64,000 nt of DNA, from contig VFHP01000024.1 in the NCBI GenBank assembly GCA_009391535.1, positions 145,976 to 209,975 of the forward strand. The letters are read 5' to 3'. The stretch's first letter is position 1. Each line of letters opens with the position of its first letter. This stretch comes from SAR202 cluster bacterium (lineage in GTDB: Bacteria; Chloroflexota; Dehalococcoidia; Lucifugimonadales; UBA2985). Positions 51,429 to 60,847 of the stretch are shown one piece after another. Position numbers and translations under genes: made by a program. Under the pieces are notes generated by a model. It saw nothing but the letters and a program-made list of their open reading frames with translations, was not told the DNA's origin and ran no database searches.

Positions 51429-51847
51429 TATCCAATAAAAGTAAACCAAGCTTACAGTATGCGTTTTTCTGTTCTGATTTTATTGAAAGCAATGATCAGG
51501 TTTCGGCAATTGGCATATTAGATTGGGCAGATGTGCGGGGTACAATTAAGAGTACCGAGATGATTCCGGAAAAAATATTTCCGCTTAAAATGGTTCTTGG
51601 AATAAACGGTCCTCCTGGAGCATATACTCTAAAACTTGTTATATCCAAACCTTCCGGGGGAGTGTCAACTGCCGTGGATTTGGAACAGTTCAACATATTG
51701 CCTGATGAATATTTACACAGATGCATAGCTAATTTAGATATGGAAGTTTCAGAGGATGGTTTATACCAATTTAATGTGCTTGTGAATAATACGAGCATTG
51801 GTTCTGCTTCCTTGCCGATGAGTTTCGTCATAGAATTTGAAGATTAA
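51425..51847 (+). CDS. Small beta-rich protein, DUF6941-like, 140 aa
   Basis: Resembles the DUF6941 family: an opening of the form FFCSDFIESNDQVSAIGILD, a PLKMVLGINGPPGAYTLKL beta-hairpin region, and a final strand near MSFVIEFED. Such proteins look like Ig- or C2-like beta sandwiches of unknown function. The ATG overlaps the stop of the dehydrogenase gene (ATGA), so the two are co-translated. This might point to an accessory role, but that is inference from position only. Confidence 0.6.
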   Translation: MISNKSKPSLQYAFFCSDFIESNDQVSAIGILDWADVRGTIKSTEMIPEKIFPLKMVLGINGPPGAYTLKLVISKPSGGVSTAVDLEQFNILPDEYLHRCIANLDMEVSEDGLYQFNVLVNNTSIGSASLPMSFVIEFED

Positions 51848-51881
51848 TAATTGTCAATTCCTTAATTAGTTGATTATTGTC

Positions 51882-51911
51882 TTGACTATGAATGCTGACA
51901 GGCAATAGTAT
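51882..51911 (+). promoter_or_regulatory. Promoter of the metallo-beta-lactamase-fold gene
   Basis: TTGACT (51882-51887), 18-base spacer and TAGTAT (51906-51911), about 100 bases before the TTG start. Confidence 0.45.
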
Positions 51912-52013
51912 TTATTCACGTTAGCCTTTTGGCAGCATATAAGGTTGTCTCGCTCCATCACATTACGTCTCGAATCGTTAAAGTCGTGTAGTTATCAATT
52001 TAAAGGTTTGTAA

Positions 52014-52847
52014 TTGAAATATAAGAACACAATTCATCTAATAACTGATGGAACCATAAAATATGACGGAGGGTCTTTCTTCGGTCAGATTCCCAAAATT
52101 CGTTGGGAAAACTACATAAAAGCTGATAGATTGAATCGGGTTAATGTGGGACTGAATTGCCTTGTGGTAAAAACTGAAAACGGAAATGTATTAATAGATA
52201 CCGGTGCAGGGACTAAGGACCGGGCCGTGATGAAAGAGAAATATGGTGTTTCTCGTAGCAAACTCTTGTCTGGGCTTAAGGAAGTTGGCTTGTCCGCCCA
52301 GGATATTGATTTTGTTTTGCTCACGCAGTTGCAGTCTGATCATTCAGGTGGATGCTCAAAAATTGATAGATCCGGTCAACCAATACCAGTTTTTCCAAAG
52401 GCGAAATATATAGTGCAAGAATCCGCCTGGGAATATGCGGCTAACCCAGGTATTAGAAGTAAAGCTTATTATAACAGTAGGGATTTTAACTGTTTGAAAG
52501 ATTTTGGACAATTGGTTTTTGTGAGTGGATCTGAAGAGATACTCCCTGGGATAACCGTAAGGAAAACAGATGGGTATTGCACAGGTCATCAGATAATTCA
52601 AATAGACTCAGGTGGTGAAAAGATTGTGCTGACAGGCGATATCATTCCTACCAGCTTGCACATTGACCCAACTTGCATATCTGCTTACGATCAATCTCCG
52701 GAAGATACCTTTCAGGAGAAAACAGATCTTATGAGAAGAGCGATCAAAGAAGGTTTTCTATTAATATTTTCCCATGCGAATAATCAGAAAGCCGGTTATT
52801 TGGAAGAAAGAAATGGTTCGGTATTGCTGAAACCCGTGAATCTTTAG
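52014..52847 (+). CDS. Metallo-beta-lactamase-fold protein with altered metal motif
   Basis: 277-residue MBL-fold hydrolase-like protein related to the quorum-lactonase/AttM-type and SoxH-like branch by its TGHQ and LTGDI blocks. The canonical HxHxDH motif reads QLQSDH: positions 105 and 107 are Gln, while Asp109 and His110 remain. His192 (TGHQ), Asp209 (LTGDI) and His254 (FSHANN) are also kept. Two of three site-1 metal ligands are therefore lost and site 2 looks intact. Start is TTG 52014 after AAAGG. The 3' end overlaps the convergent mtaB by 4 bases. Confidence 0.85.
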   Translation: MKYKNTIHLITDGTIKYDGGSFFGQIPKIRWENYIKADRLNRVNVGLNCLVVKTENGNVLIDTGAGTKDRAVMKEKYGVSRSKLLSGLKEVGLSAQDIDFVLLTQLQSDHSGGCSKIDRSGQPIPVFPKAKYIVQESAWEYAANPGIRSKAYYNSRDFNCLKDFGQLVFVSGSEEILPGITVRKTDGYCTGHQIIQIDSGGEKIVLTGDIIPTSLHIDPTCISAYDQSPEDTFQEKTDLMRRAIKEGFLLIFSHANNQKAGYLEERNGSVLLKPVNL

Positions 52848-54154
52848 TGGCTTATACTACTTGAATTTACCACTAATTTCCCAAATAGTCTGTCATCCGA
52901 GATAGATGTTAGAATCGTAGATCTTATTTCATTGGATTGATCTTTGGTGGTTTCAGTATATACCCTTACATAGTTATCTGTTAAACCAGACCAGTAATTA
53001 CTTTGACCTAAACGGATTTTCTTCTCCCATAGAACTTTACGGGTTTGCCCAAGCAGACTTTCACGGTATGTCTTGGAGTTTTCAGTAGATAGTTTTATGA
53101 GAGAGTCTACTCTATGTTTCTTAATTACTGGTTCAACCTTCGGCTTGAAATACCACGCGGAAGTTCCATTTCTGGCTGAGTAGGGGAAGATATGCATGTC
53201 CGTGAATCGAAGTTTATCGCATAGCTGATAAGTTTTTTCAAAATCCAAAGCTGATTCTTCTGGGAAACCTGCAATTATATCTGTAGTTATGGATGCCTGA
53301 GGTAGTTCAGATCTTACCAAGGCAATCTTTTCAGCATACTCCGCTGTATCATATAAGCGCCGCATTTTTCGCAGTATGGAGTCGCTTCCGCTTTGAAGCG
53401 GTATATGAAAATGAGGGCATAACCTTTCACTTTTCCAGAGATTCAAAAATTGGTGATCTATTATTTGAGGCTGCAAGGATGACACCCGTATCCTCGGTAT
53501 ATTGGTTTTCAACAATATTGTTTCCAAAAGTTGCCGAAGATTAGTATTTCCGTATTCGAATCCATAGGATATCAACTGTGTACCTGTCAAAACCACTTCC
53601 TTGAATCCCTCTTTTTCTAAATCCAATATTTGGTTTACTATTATATGGCTTGGAATACTTCTCTCCCTACCACGCACCTTAGGGACAATACAATAGGAAC
53701 ATATTTGGTCGCAGCCTTCTTGTATTTTCACCATCGCACGGGTTTTTAGTTCAGGCAATTTTGCGTTACGTTGGATTTCGAAATAATCAGGTTCCAGTTT
53801 ATCTAACCTATCCGTAACAGTATTTACTAATTCCAGTTTATTCTGGTTGCCTAATATTAGATCTACTTCGTCAAGGTTACCAAGGCTTTCAGGATCTCTT
53901 TCAGCGTAGCAACCAGTCACTACTATAAATGAGTCGGTATTTGCCCTGCGGATAGATCTTAATGCTTGCCTTGCTTTACGGTCTGCTTCACTAGTAACTG
54001 TACAAGTATTTAAGACATAAACGTCGGAGGTTTTTGGATTGTCCGACAGTAAATACCCTGACTTCTTGAAACTATTCTTGATGGATTGAGAATCTGCTTG
54101 GTTCAGTTTACATCCATGAGTTTCCACATATACGCTTAGCAATATCATCTCCAT
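52844..54154 (-). CDS. mtaB: tRNA t6A37 methylthiotransferase MtaB
   Basis: Radical-SAM enzyme that converts t6A to ms2t6A in tRNAs reading ANN codons. The N-terminal MTTase domain has three cluster cysteines (THGCKLNQ, LNTCTVTS, VTGCYAER). The radical-SAM motif is CDQICSYC. The C-terminal TRAM-like domain is present. Closer to MtaB than MiaB by the THGCKLNQAD opening. ATG 54154 is used here; a TTG four codons in, preceded by GGAG, is an alternative start. Confidence 0.92.
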   Translation of the reverse strand: MEMILLSVYVETHGCKLNQADSQSIKNSFKKSGYLLSDNPKTSDVYVLNTCTVTSEADRKARQALRSIRRANTDSFIVVTGCYAERDPESLGNLDEVDLILGNQNKLELVNTVTDRLDKLEPDYFEIQRNAKLPELKTRAMVKIQEGCDQICSYCIVPKVRGRERSIPSHIIVNQILDLEKEGFKEVVLTGTQLISYGFEYGNTNLRQLLETILLKTNIPRIRVSSLQPQIIDHQFLNLWKSERLCPHFHIPLQSGSDSILRKMRRLYDTAEYAEKIALVRSELPQASITTDIIAGFPEESALDFEKTYQLCDKLRFTDMHIFPYSARNGTSAWYFKPKVEPVIKKHRVDSLIKLSTENSKTYRESLLGQTRKVLWEKKIRLGQSNYWSGLTDNYVRVYTETTKDQSNEIRSTILTSISDDRLFGKLVVNSSSISH

Positions 54155-54292
54155 TTACTTCACTGTATTTAACTCCCGCATTATAAATATACAATATTGC
54201 TTAATCAATTGTGTCTTATTTGAAAAATAATATAGGCTATGCTTTGACTCTGTTTTCAAGGAGTTATAAAATGTGACATTAGGTTTAAAAGG

Positions 54293-55003
54293 ATGAGTAA
54301 TAAAGATATACAAAATATAAAAGATTTGGAAAAGCTGATCGGCTTATCGTTTGCATCAGGCAGCCTTTTGAGGCAGGCTTTGACACATTCGTCCTTTACA
54401 AATGAAACTCATCATAGTCCCATCCTTTCTAATGAAAGGATGGAATTCTTAGGGGATGCTGTGATTGGGCTTGTAGTTGCTAGAGAGCTTTACATTAGGA
54501 TGCCTCACTGTTCTGAAGGTGAACTCACGGAACTCAGAGCTTCTGTAGTCAAAGGTCAGACCTTAGCAAAAGTTGCCAGAAAGATAAACCTTGGCAAATT
54601 CCTAATTCTAGGACATGGAGAGGAAACTAGCGGTGGTCGCGATAGAACTTCAAATTTATCTGCTGCATTGGAGTCGTTATTTGGAGCGGTTTTACTGGAA
54701 AGAGGATTGTCAGAAGCATACGAAATAGCAGTATGTATTTTAGGATTTGAATTAGATGAGTCAATAAAAAATGGGGTGCAGATGGATCCTAAAAATCTGT
54801 TGCAGGAATTTGTACAGGCTCATGGTCAAGGTGATTTAGAATACAAACTAGTAAAAGAGTCAGGTCCTGTACGAGATAAATTATTCACGGTAGAAGTCCT
54901 TGTAAATGAAACAGTAATCGCTACTGGCGCTGGTCGTAGAAAAATTGATGGGGAGCGTGAAGCAGCAGAAAAAGCACTCAAGTATTTGAATCCTAAGAGC
55001 TAG
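54293..55003 (+). CDS. rnc: Ribonuclease III
   Basis: Cleaves double-stranded RNA, including pre-rRNA. The catalytic domain has the signature NERMEFLGDAVIGL, with LESLFGAVLLERG carrying the second acidic cluster. The C-terminal double-stranded RNA-binding domain spans about 160-234 (DPKNLLQEFVQ to AAEKALKYL). At 236 residues it is standard. It lies 23 bases before ftsY; rnc-smc-ftsY grouping is common in bacteria, and smc is missing here. Confidence 0.96.
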   Translation: MSNKDIQNIKDLEKLIGLSFASGSLLRQALTHSSFTNETHHSPILSNERMEFLGDAVIGLVVARELYIRMPHCSEGELTELRASVVKGQTLAKVARKINLGKFLILGHGEETSGGRDRTSNLSAALESLFGAVLLERGLSEAYEIAVCILGFELDESIKNGVQMDPKNLLQEFVQAHGQGDLEYKLVKESGPVRDKLFTVEVLVNETVIATGAGRRKIDGEREAAEKALKYLNPKS

Positions 55004-55026
55004 ATACTTGATTACGATTGGTTGTG

Positions 55027-55959
55027 ATGTTCAGTATATTTAGAAGAAAAAACAATATCAGAACCGCCTTGACTCCCACTAGGGAATCTTGGATGAGAAA
55101 AATATCAAATATTTTAACAAGACCCGGTGTCGATGAGGGAATTTGGGAGGATATAGAAGAATTACTTATTTCATCAGACCTAGGATCACTATTAACCAAC
55201 ATCCTAATTGATAGGATAAAAATAAAGTGTGCTCAATTTGATAAACCAGAAGTATCTGTAGTTTTTGATATGTTAAAGCAGGAGATCGTTGAAATTATTG
55301 GTCCTGGCAGAGATATTGTTCCAGATAACTTTGGTTCTCATCCTAAACGACCTTTAGTTGTTTTGGTAGTAGGTGTAAACGGCGTAGGTAAAACGACCAG
55401 CGTAGCTAAAATGGCTCAATATTTTAAGGATTCCGGTAAGACTGTAATTATTGCGGCTTCTGATACCTATAGAGCGGCTGCTATAGAACAAATATTGAGT
55501 TGGGGCAATAAAATTGACGTAGATGTAATATCCCATGTTATGGGTGGCGACCCAGCAGCTGTTGCTTTTGACGCAGTTGAAGCAGGAAAGGCTCGGGGTG
55601 TAGATATCGTTTTAGTGGATACTGCTGGCCGGTTGCATACCAAATCTAATTTAATGGATGAAGTAAAGAAGATTAAACGTGTCATTTCCAAAGTGGATGA
55701 AGATGCACCTCATGAGGTGATTTTGGTTATGGATGCTTGCACGGGACAGAATGGACTTGTTCAGGCCAAATCTTTTGTAGAAACTGTGGATTGTACTGGA
55801 GTGTTCCTTGCCAAACTAGATGGTACGTCGAAAGGTGGGATAGTTGTACCTATAATTCATGATTTAAGCATTCCTGTTTTGTTTGTGGGCACAGGTGAAT
55901 CAATTTCTGATATAGCTCCATTTTCAAGCAACGAATTTGTTCAAGATTTGTTTTCATAA
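55027..55959 (+). CDS. ftsY: SRP receptor FtsY
   Basis: SRP-type GTPase that docks ribosome-nascent chains at the membrane with Ffh and the SRP RNA encoded at 47.5 kb. Residues 10-85 form the N helical bundle. The G domain has G1 GVNGVGKTTSVAKMA, DTYRAAAIEQ, DTAGRLHTKSN and LAKLDGTSKGG. It lacks the acidic A domain, as in many non-proteobacterial FtsY proteins. ATG 55027 (MFSIFRRK) was preferred over TTG 55018; neither has a strong ribosome site. Confidence 0.95.
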   Translation: MFSIFRRKNNIRTALTPTRESWMRKISNILTRPGVDEGIWEDIEELLISSDLGSLLTNILIDRIKIKCAQFDKPEVSVVFDMLKQEIVEIIGPGRDIVPDNFGSHPKRPLVVLVVGVNGVGKTTSVAKMAQYFKDSGKTVIIAASDTYRAAAIEQILSWGNKIDVDVISHVMGGDPAAVAFDAVEAGKARGVDIVLVDTAGRLHTKSNLMDEVKKIKRVISKVDEDAPHEVILVMDACTGQNGLVQAKSFVETVDCTGVFLAKLDGTSKGGIVVPIIHDLSIPVLFVGTGESISDIAPFSSNEFVQDLFS

Positions 55960-56023
55960 ATAATACGGTAATCAATAATGTTTTTTATGATACTGAGAAT
56001 TCTTCAAATATAAAGGAGAACCT

Positions 56024-58426
56024 TTGGTTAACGCCATTTACTGGTTTTTAACGGTAGAGTTGGTTGGTCTTATTATATTTCCGTTCTTGTTCTTGCTTTT
56101 ACCAAACATTAAGGATAGAGGATATTCATCAGCCAAAGTAATTGGTCTTTTAATATTTTCTTGGTTCATGTGGATATCTGGATCAGTCAAACTACTACCG
56201 AGCACCTCTTTTACCCTTTGGATAGTTTTGACGTGTTTTGGAGTGTTGGCACTTTTAGTGGTTAAAAAGAATTGGTCCGATATTAGACGATTCTTGAGAT
56301 TGGAAGGGCATGCTCTTATATTCAGCGAATTGATTTTTCTATTGGTGTATTTTTTCTGGGTATATTACAAATTTCATGATCCGTTTATAAATACCACGGA
56401 ACAGCCGATGGACTTCGCGTTTTTTAATGCATCGTTACGGTCAAATTTTTTTCCTCCAACGGATCCATGGTTGAGTGGCCATAGTATTCCTTACTATTAT
56501 TTCGGGTACTTGATAATGGCTAATCTAGCGGAATTGACTGCTATATCTCCGTCCATCGCCTATAATTTAGCTTTGTCTATGGTTGGAGCATTATCCGCTA
56601 CTGCTATATTTGGACTTTCATATAACCTCATAAGACTTCACGGCTGTACAGCTGGCAGAGCGGTGCTTTTCTCTTTTCTCGGACCGCTGGTGCTGATTTT
56701 TATAGGAAACATGGAGACTTTGTTTGAGATAATAAATTTTCGAGGTTTGGGATCGGAATCTTTTTGGGGATGGGTTGGAATTAAGAATTTGGAACCTCTG
56801 GATAATAGTTGGTGGGGCCCTGTAGATCCTATGTGGTGGTGGAGAGCTACAAGGGTAATTGATACGCTTAGTGTTTATGGATCGAGCTTGGATTATACTA
56901 TTACCGAATTTCCGTTTTTCAGTTTAATTCTAGGAGACTTACACCCTCATGTGATGTCATTGCCTTTTATCCTTTCGTTTTGTTTGATTTCTCTTAACAC
57001 ATTTATAGACCCAAACAAGATGGTTTCTGGATGGACGGTATCCAATAAATCCCTGATATTCTTCACAGCACTGGTATTGGGAGGGTTACCATTCATTAAC
57101 ATTTGGGACATTGTGCCATTTCTTTTGTTCTGGACGGTATTGGTGTGTATAAAAGCTTATTATGAAGGTTCACTAGTACAATGCAGAACTTATAGGTTCC
57201 CGAATGTTGAGGTTGTGAAATACATTTTGGCGGTTATATTTTTGTCTTTCTTCATGTACATACCATATTATTTGAGTCTAGACAGCCAAGCGTCTGGGAT
57301 AGTTCCGACTGGTGATTATGGAACTCGCCCTATACATCTTTTTGCAGTGTGGGGATTTTTCTTCATAATAATAACACCGTTTTTAGTGGTTTCGTTATTG
57401 TCAAAACCAGACAATTCATCCTCGAAAATATGTATAACCAATACAAATATTAGAATGTCTTTCATATGGCGACCTTGGTTTTATAGAATTTTCTTTGTGT
57501 TGGGGTTACCTATATTGACGTGGGTGCTTTCACAAATAATCAGGGGTTTGTTCATCGGCTCCTCAGATCTATTACATGTAATACCTTCAAGATTGTTAGC
57601 TGAACTCCCTTTATTGATTCTTTTCTATGGGTCTTTGTATGTATTTTTAAAGCAATTGGCTGAATTTAAGGGTCGAGTACAAATTTTCATTAGCTTAATG
57701 ATCGTAGTGGCTCTGTCACTTATTACATACACGGAATTCTTGCGCGTGTCAGATTTGTATGGAAACAGAATGAATACTGTTTTTAAAACATATTATCAAT
57801 CATGGCTGCTTCTTTCTTTGGTAGCAGTTTTTGCAATCTATTTTTTTACAACCATACGAATAGTTCATAATAAAGTTACGTATATATCTAGTATTGTATT
57901 CAAGGCAATGATTTGCTTGTCGTTTTTGATTGTATTCTATTATCCACTGGCCGTTTACAATGACAAAATGTCTGGCTCGAACGGCAATCTTACGCTTAAC
58001 GGATTGGCACATGTGTTTCAAGAGGATCCAGATGAATATGAAGCTATAATATGGCTTTCTCAGCATGCTGAAACCCATAGCGTTTTACTGGAGGCCGTTG
58101 GAGAGAGTTGGAGCTCATTCAGCCGCATTTCCAGCAGTACGGGGATTCCAACAGTACTAGGTTGGCCTTGGCATGAAAAGCAGTGGAGAGGACCAAGCGA
58201 CATTTTTGGCGTCAGAGAATCTGACGTGATGAAAATATATTCTAGCGATAATAAGCCTCAATCGTCTGATTTGATTGATTTTTATGGAATAAACTATATA
58301 GTAGTTGGGCCAAGAGAGATAGCAAAATATGGAACGAACACTTCAAGCAGAATGTCGCGTCTTGGAGAAGTTGTGTTCTCACAAGGCGGTTTTAAGATAT
58401 ATTACGTTTCTGAATCTGAATTTTGA
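56024..58426 (+). CDS. DUF2298 (Chlor_Arch_YYY) multi-pass membrane protein
   Basis: 800-residue membrane protein with roughly a dozen hydrophobic segments. The eponymous triple tyrosine is in SIPYYYFGYL, preceded by DPWLSGHS, both shared by the YYY family found in Chloroflexota and archaea. The fold resembles GT-C glycosyltransferases, with acidic residues in the first outer loop (around 120-130). It is paired with an Agl23-like gene, the characteristic partner. TTG 56024 has AAAGGAG at good spacing. It probably acts in surface glycan or lipid-sugar transfer; the reaction is not known. Confidence 0.88.
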   Translation: MVNAIYWFLTVELVGLIIFPFLFLLLPNIKDRGYSSAKVIGLLIFSWFMWISGSVKLLPSTSFTLWIVLTCFGVLALLVVKKNWSDIRRFLRLEGHALIFSELIFLLVYFFWVYYKFHDPFINTTEQPMDFAFFNASLRSNFFPPTDPWLSGHSIPYYYFGYLIMANLAELTAISPSIAYNLALSMVGALSATAIFGLSYNLIRLHGCTAGRAVLFSFLGPLVLIFIGNMETLFEIINFRGLGSESFWGWVGIKNLEPLDNSWWGPVDPMWWWRATRVIDTLSVYGSSLDYTITEFPFFSLILGDLHPHVMSLPFILSFCLISLNTFIDPNKMVSGWTVSNKSLIFFTALVLGGLPFINIWDIVPFLLFWTVLVCIKAYYEGSLVQCRTYRFPNVEVVKYILAVIFLSFFMYIPYYLSLDSQASGIVPTGDYGTRPIHLFAVWGFFFIIITPFLVVSLLSKPDNSSSKICITNTNIRMSFIWRPWFYRIFFVLGLPILTWVLSQIIRGLFIGSSDLLHVIPSRLLAELPLLILFYGSLYVFLKQLAEFKGRVQIFISLMIVVALSLITYTEFLRVSDLYGNRMNTVFKTYYQSWLLLSLVAVFAIYFFTTIRIVHNKVTYISSIVFKAMICLSFLIVFYYPLAVYNDKMSGSNGNLTLNGLAHVFQEDPDEYEAIIWLSQHAETHSVLLEAVGESWSSFSRISSSTGIPTVLGWPWHEKQWRGPSDIFGVRESDVMKIYSSDNKPQSSDLIDFYGINYIVVGPREIAKYGTNTSSRMSRLGEVVFSQGGFKIYYVSESEF

Positions 58427-58439
58427 TACTACTATAAAG

Positions 58440-60737
58440 ATGTTTTCAGTCAATTTAAAGAACGAAAAAACCGGCTACTACCATATTAATCCGATTGGAT
58501 TGATGAGGTCACGATATGAAATAATTCCTTATATGTTTATAGGCATATTGGCCGTTATCTTGAGGTTTTGGGATCTAGGATATAGATCCGTTGGTTACGA
58601 CGAGAGTCTGCATCTTTTTTATGCTTATCAATTGTTTCAAGGGTTAGGTTATGAACATACACCAGTTACACATGGCCCATTTCAATTCCACGGAATAGCA
58701 TTGCTCCATTTTTTGTTTGGGGACACGGAATATACGTCTCGCATGCTTTCTGCTATTTTTGGATCCATGGTTGTTCTTATGCCTTACTTTTTAAGGGATA
58801 AATTGGGTTCTTATGGTTCTGTGATTACCTCTGCTTTATTGGCATTTTCTCCAACAATGTTGTTTTATAGTCGTTACGCTAGGAATGACATGATAATGGT
58901 GTTCTGGACGTTTGCTATTATAGTTTGTTTTTGGAGATATTTGGATTGTGGAAAATCTAGATACTTGTATATGACATCAATTTTTCTGTCGCTGGCTTTT
59001 GCTACAAAAGAGACGACATTTATAGTATTGGCTATTGTGGGAAGTTATCTTCTGATAACTTCTTCCACAGACTGGATTCCATGGATTTTGCGTAAGCGAG
59101 TGTTTATCAATGAAGGTTCATTTAACAAATGTAATGATGAAGCTTATAGGTATTCAGAAAACCGAGGCTTTTATTACGGATCTCTGCCACGGAAAAAGAC
59201 TTTAAAGAATTTTTCGAGATCTGGTATCTTCATGATACTACTGTTCAGTTTGTCCGTTCCTCAGATGTCTGCAGCTATAAGTTTGATACAGATTGGCACG
59301 TTCCCAATACCTGTATTATCCACTTTGCTTCAATTTACGCGGGATTTTTTGTATGAATCAGGGATAATATTGGCCAATACTAGTGCTCCTGAAGGGTATC
59401 CTTCAGGTCAAATAATATTTGACATTTATGATACTCAAGTGACCAAAGGTTTAATTATAGCCTTGATGTTGGTTGCTACTTTGATTTGGTTTTCTGCTGC
59501 ATTCGGCACCGCTTGGAACAAGATGGTATGGATAAAATGTGCTCTGCTTTTTTATTCTATATGGATTGTTTTTTACACAACAATATTCACCAATATATCT
59601 GGTATTGGTTCTGGTATATGGCAGTCACTAGGTTATTGGCTTGTTCAGCAAGATGTCAATAGAGGTGATCAACCTTGGTATTACTATCTGGTAATATCCC
59701 CAGTCTACGAATTATTACCGTTTGTGTTATCAATTATAGCTATCACATATTATTTTTTTAAGGGCACTAAGTTTACTAGGTTTCTGGCTTTTTGGTGTTT
59801 TATGACATTCGTCTTGTATTCTATGGCTGGCGAAAAAATGCCGTGGCTCTTGGTTAATATAGCTCTACCCATGATCCTGGTATCAGGGAAATTTCTAGGT
59901 GATATCGCATCAAATTTAAGATGGGAACAAGTTCGTAAACAAGGAGGATTATGGCTTATACCTTTATCCTGGCTGTTTTTGTATTTGTTGTATAGGATGT
60001 TGATTATTACTTCTTATGGGAAATCGTTTGGTGATTTGCTGCAAATTTTCATCACTACGTTTGTTTTTTGTTTGGTCATTGGTCTGTCCCTAAGAGTATT
60101 GAACAGGGCTTCTGCTGCTAATCCATTTGGGTTGGTTGTTTTAAGTTTCGCTTTTGTATTGGTCTTATTTGGGGCCAGATCTGCCATAATCACGAGTTTT
60201 GACGATCATGTAGAACCGAATGAAATGATAGTTTATGCACAGACCTCCCAGAGGGTTCCTATCATGATTGGAAAGATTCAGTCTATATTAGATTACTCAA
60301 AGGAAAACAATAAAGAATTTCACGTGATTGTTGATAAAGATGTTTACTGGGGATTGTCCTGGTATTTGAGGGCATTTGAAAATATACGATACGAGGATTT
60401 TAGTTATATAGAGGTGTCACAAGATGGATGGCCTATTCAGTCTCCTGAATCTTCTGTACTAATACTTAGCGAATACAACGAGAATAATCTTTTTGCCCGT
60501 CTAGGAAATTATGATGAAGGGGAGAGGTTTAATTATTTATGGTGGCCACCGGAGGAATACAAACCCTGTAAGGAAAACCAAAAAGATAGTTGTGTTACCC
60601 CAGGAAAAGCAATAAAGAATATGGCAACTTCTGAAAAATGGAAAGAGTTATTCAGATATATGATTCATAGGGAAACTGAAGCCGAGTTCTTGCATCATGA
60701 TGCCATTCTTTATACAGGCATGGGTGATAAAGAGTAG
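58440..60737 (+). CDS. Agl23-like flippase-associated membrane protein (TIGR03663 type)
   Basis: Multi-pass membrane protein, 765 residues from the chosen start. The N-terminal region VGYDESLHLFYAYQLFQGLGYEHTPVTHGPFQ is the TIGR03663 hallmark: a GT-C-like first outer loop with conserved Asp-Glu and His. About a dozen membrane segments follow, then a soluble C-terminal part (about 620-765). I chose ATG 58440, 13 bases after the previous stop; the open frame extends back to 58329 but would overlap the YYY gene by 98 bases. In archaea the homologue is tied to lipid-linked oligosaccharide translocation with AglD-like proteins; the next gene is one. Confidence 0.85.
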   Translation: MFSVNLKNEKTGYYHINPIGLMRSRYEIIPYMFIGILAVILRFWDLGYRSVGYDESLHLFYAYQLFQGLGYEHTPVTHGPFQFHGIALLHFLFGDTEYTSRMLSAIFGSMVVLMPYFLRDKLGSYGSVITSALLAFSPTMLFYSRYARNDMIMVFWTFAIIVCFWRYLDCGKSRYLYMTSIFLSLAFATKETTFIVLAIVGSYLLITSSTDWIPWILRKRVFINEGSFNKCNDEAYRYSENRGFYYGSLPRKKTLKNFSRSGIFMILLFSLSVPQMSAAISLIQIGTFPIPVLSTLLQFTRDFLYESGIILANTSAPEGYPSGQIIFDIYDTQVTKGLIIALMLVATLIWFSAAFGTAWNKMVWIKCALLFYSIWIVFYTTIFTNISGIGSGIWQSLGYWLVQQDVNRGDQPWYYYLVISPVYELLPFVLSIIAITYYFFKGTKFTRFLAFWCFMTFVLYSMAGEKMPWLLVNIALPMILVSGKFLGDIASNLRWEQVRKQGGLWLIPLSWLFLYLLYRMLIITSYGKSFGDLLQIFITTFVFCLVIGLSLRVLNRASAANPFGLVVLSFAFVLVLFGARSAIITSFDDHVEPNEMIVYAQTSQRVPIMIGKIQSILDYSKENNKEFHVIVDKDVYWGLSWYLRAFENIRYEDFSYIEVSQDGWPIQSPESSVLILSEYNENNLFARLGNYDEGERFNYLWWPPEEYKPCKENQKDSCVTPGKAIKNMATSEKWKELFRYMIHRETEAEFLHHDAILYTGMGDKE

Positions 60738-60799
60738 ATTGTGGTAAACCTAGTTTCTGTGTGGTAGGGTTGGATATCCACTCATACTATGGGAATCTA

Positions 60800-60815
60800 T
60801 AAACTGTCCAGTTTA
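60800..60815. repeat. Inverted repeat TAAACT-GTCC-AGTTTA
   Basis: Perfect 6-base arms around 4 bases in the short gap before the AglD-like gene. A further AGTTTAT copy follows at 60815-60821. It has the same 6-4-6 geometry as the repeat at 1332-1347 but a different sequence. It may be an operator or a weak mRNA hairpin. Confidence 0.3.
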
Positions 60816-60847
60816 GTTTATGTTTTAGATACACTCAGGGGGTGCAT

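Noticed and set aside
58329..58439. Upstream extension of the Agl23-like gene
   Set aside because: It would overlap the YYY gene by 98 bases and adds sequence unlike the family N-terminus; ATG 58440 is just past the upstream stop.
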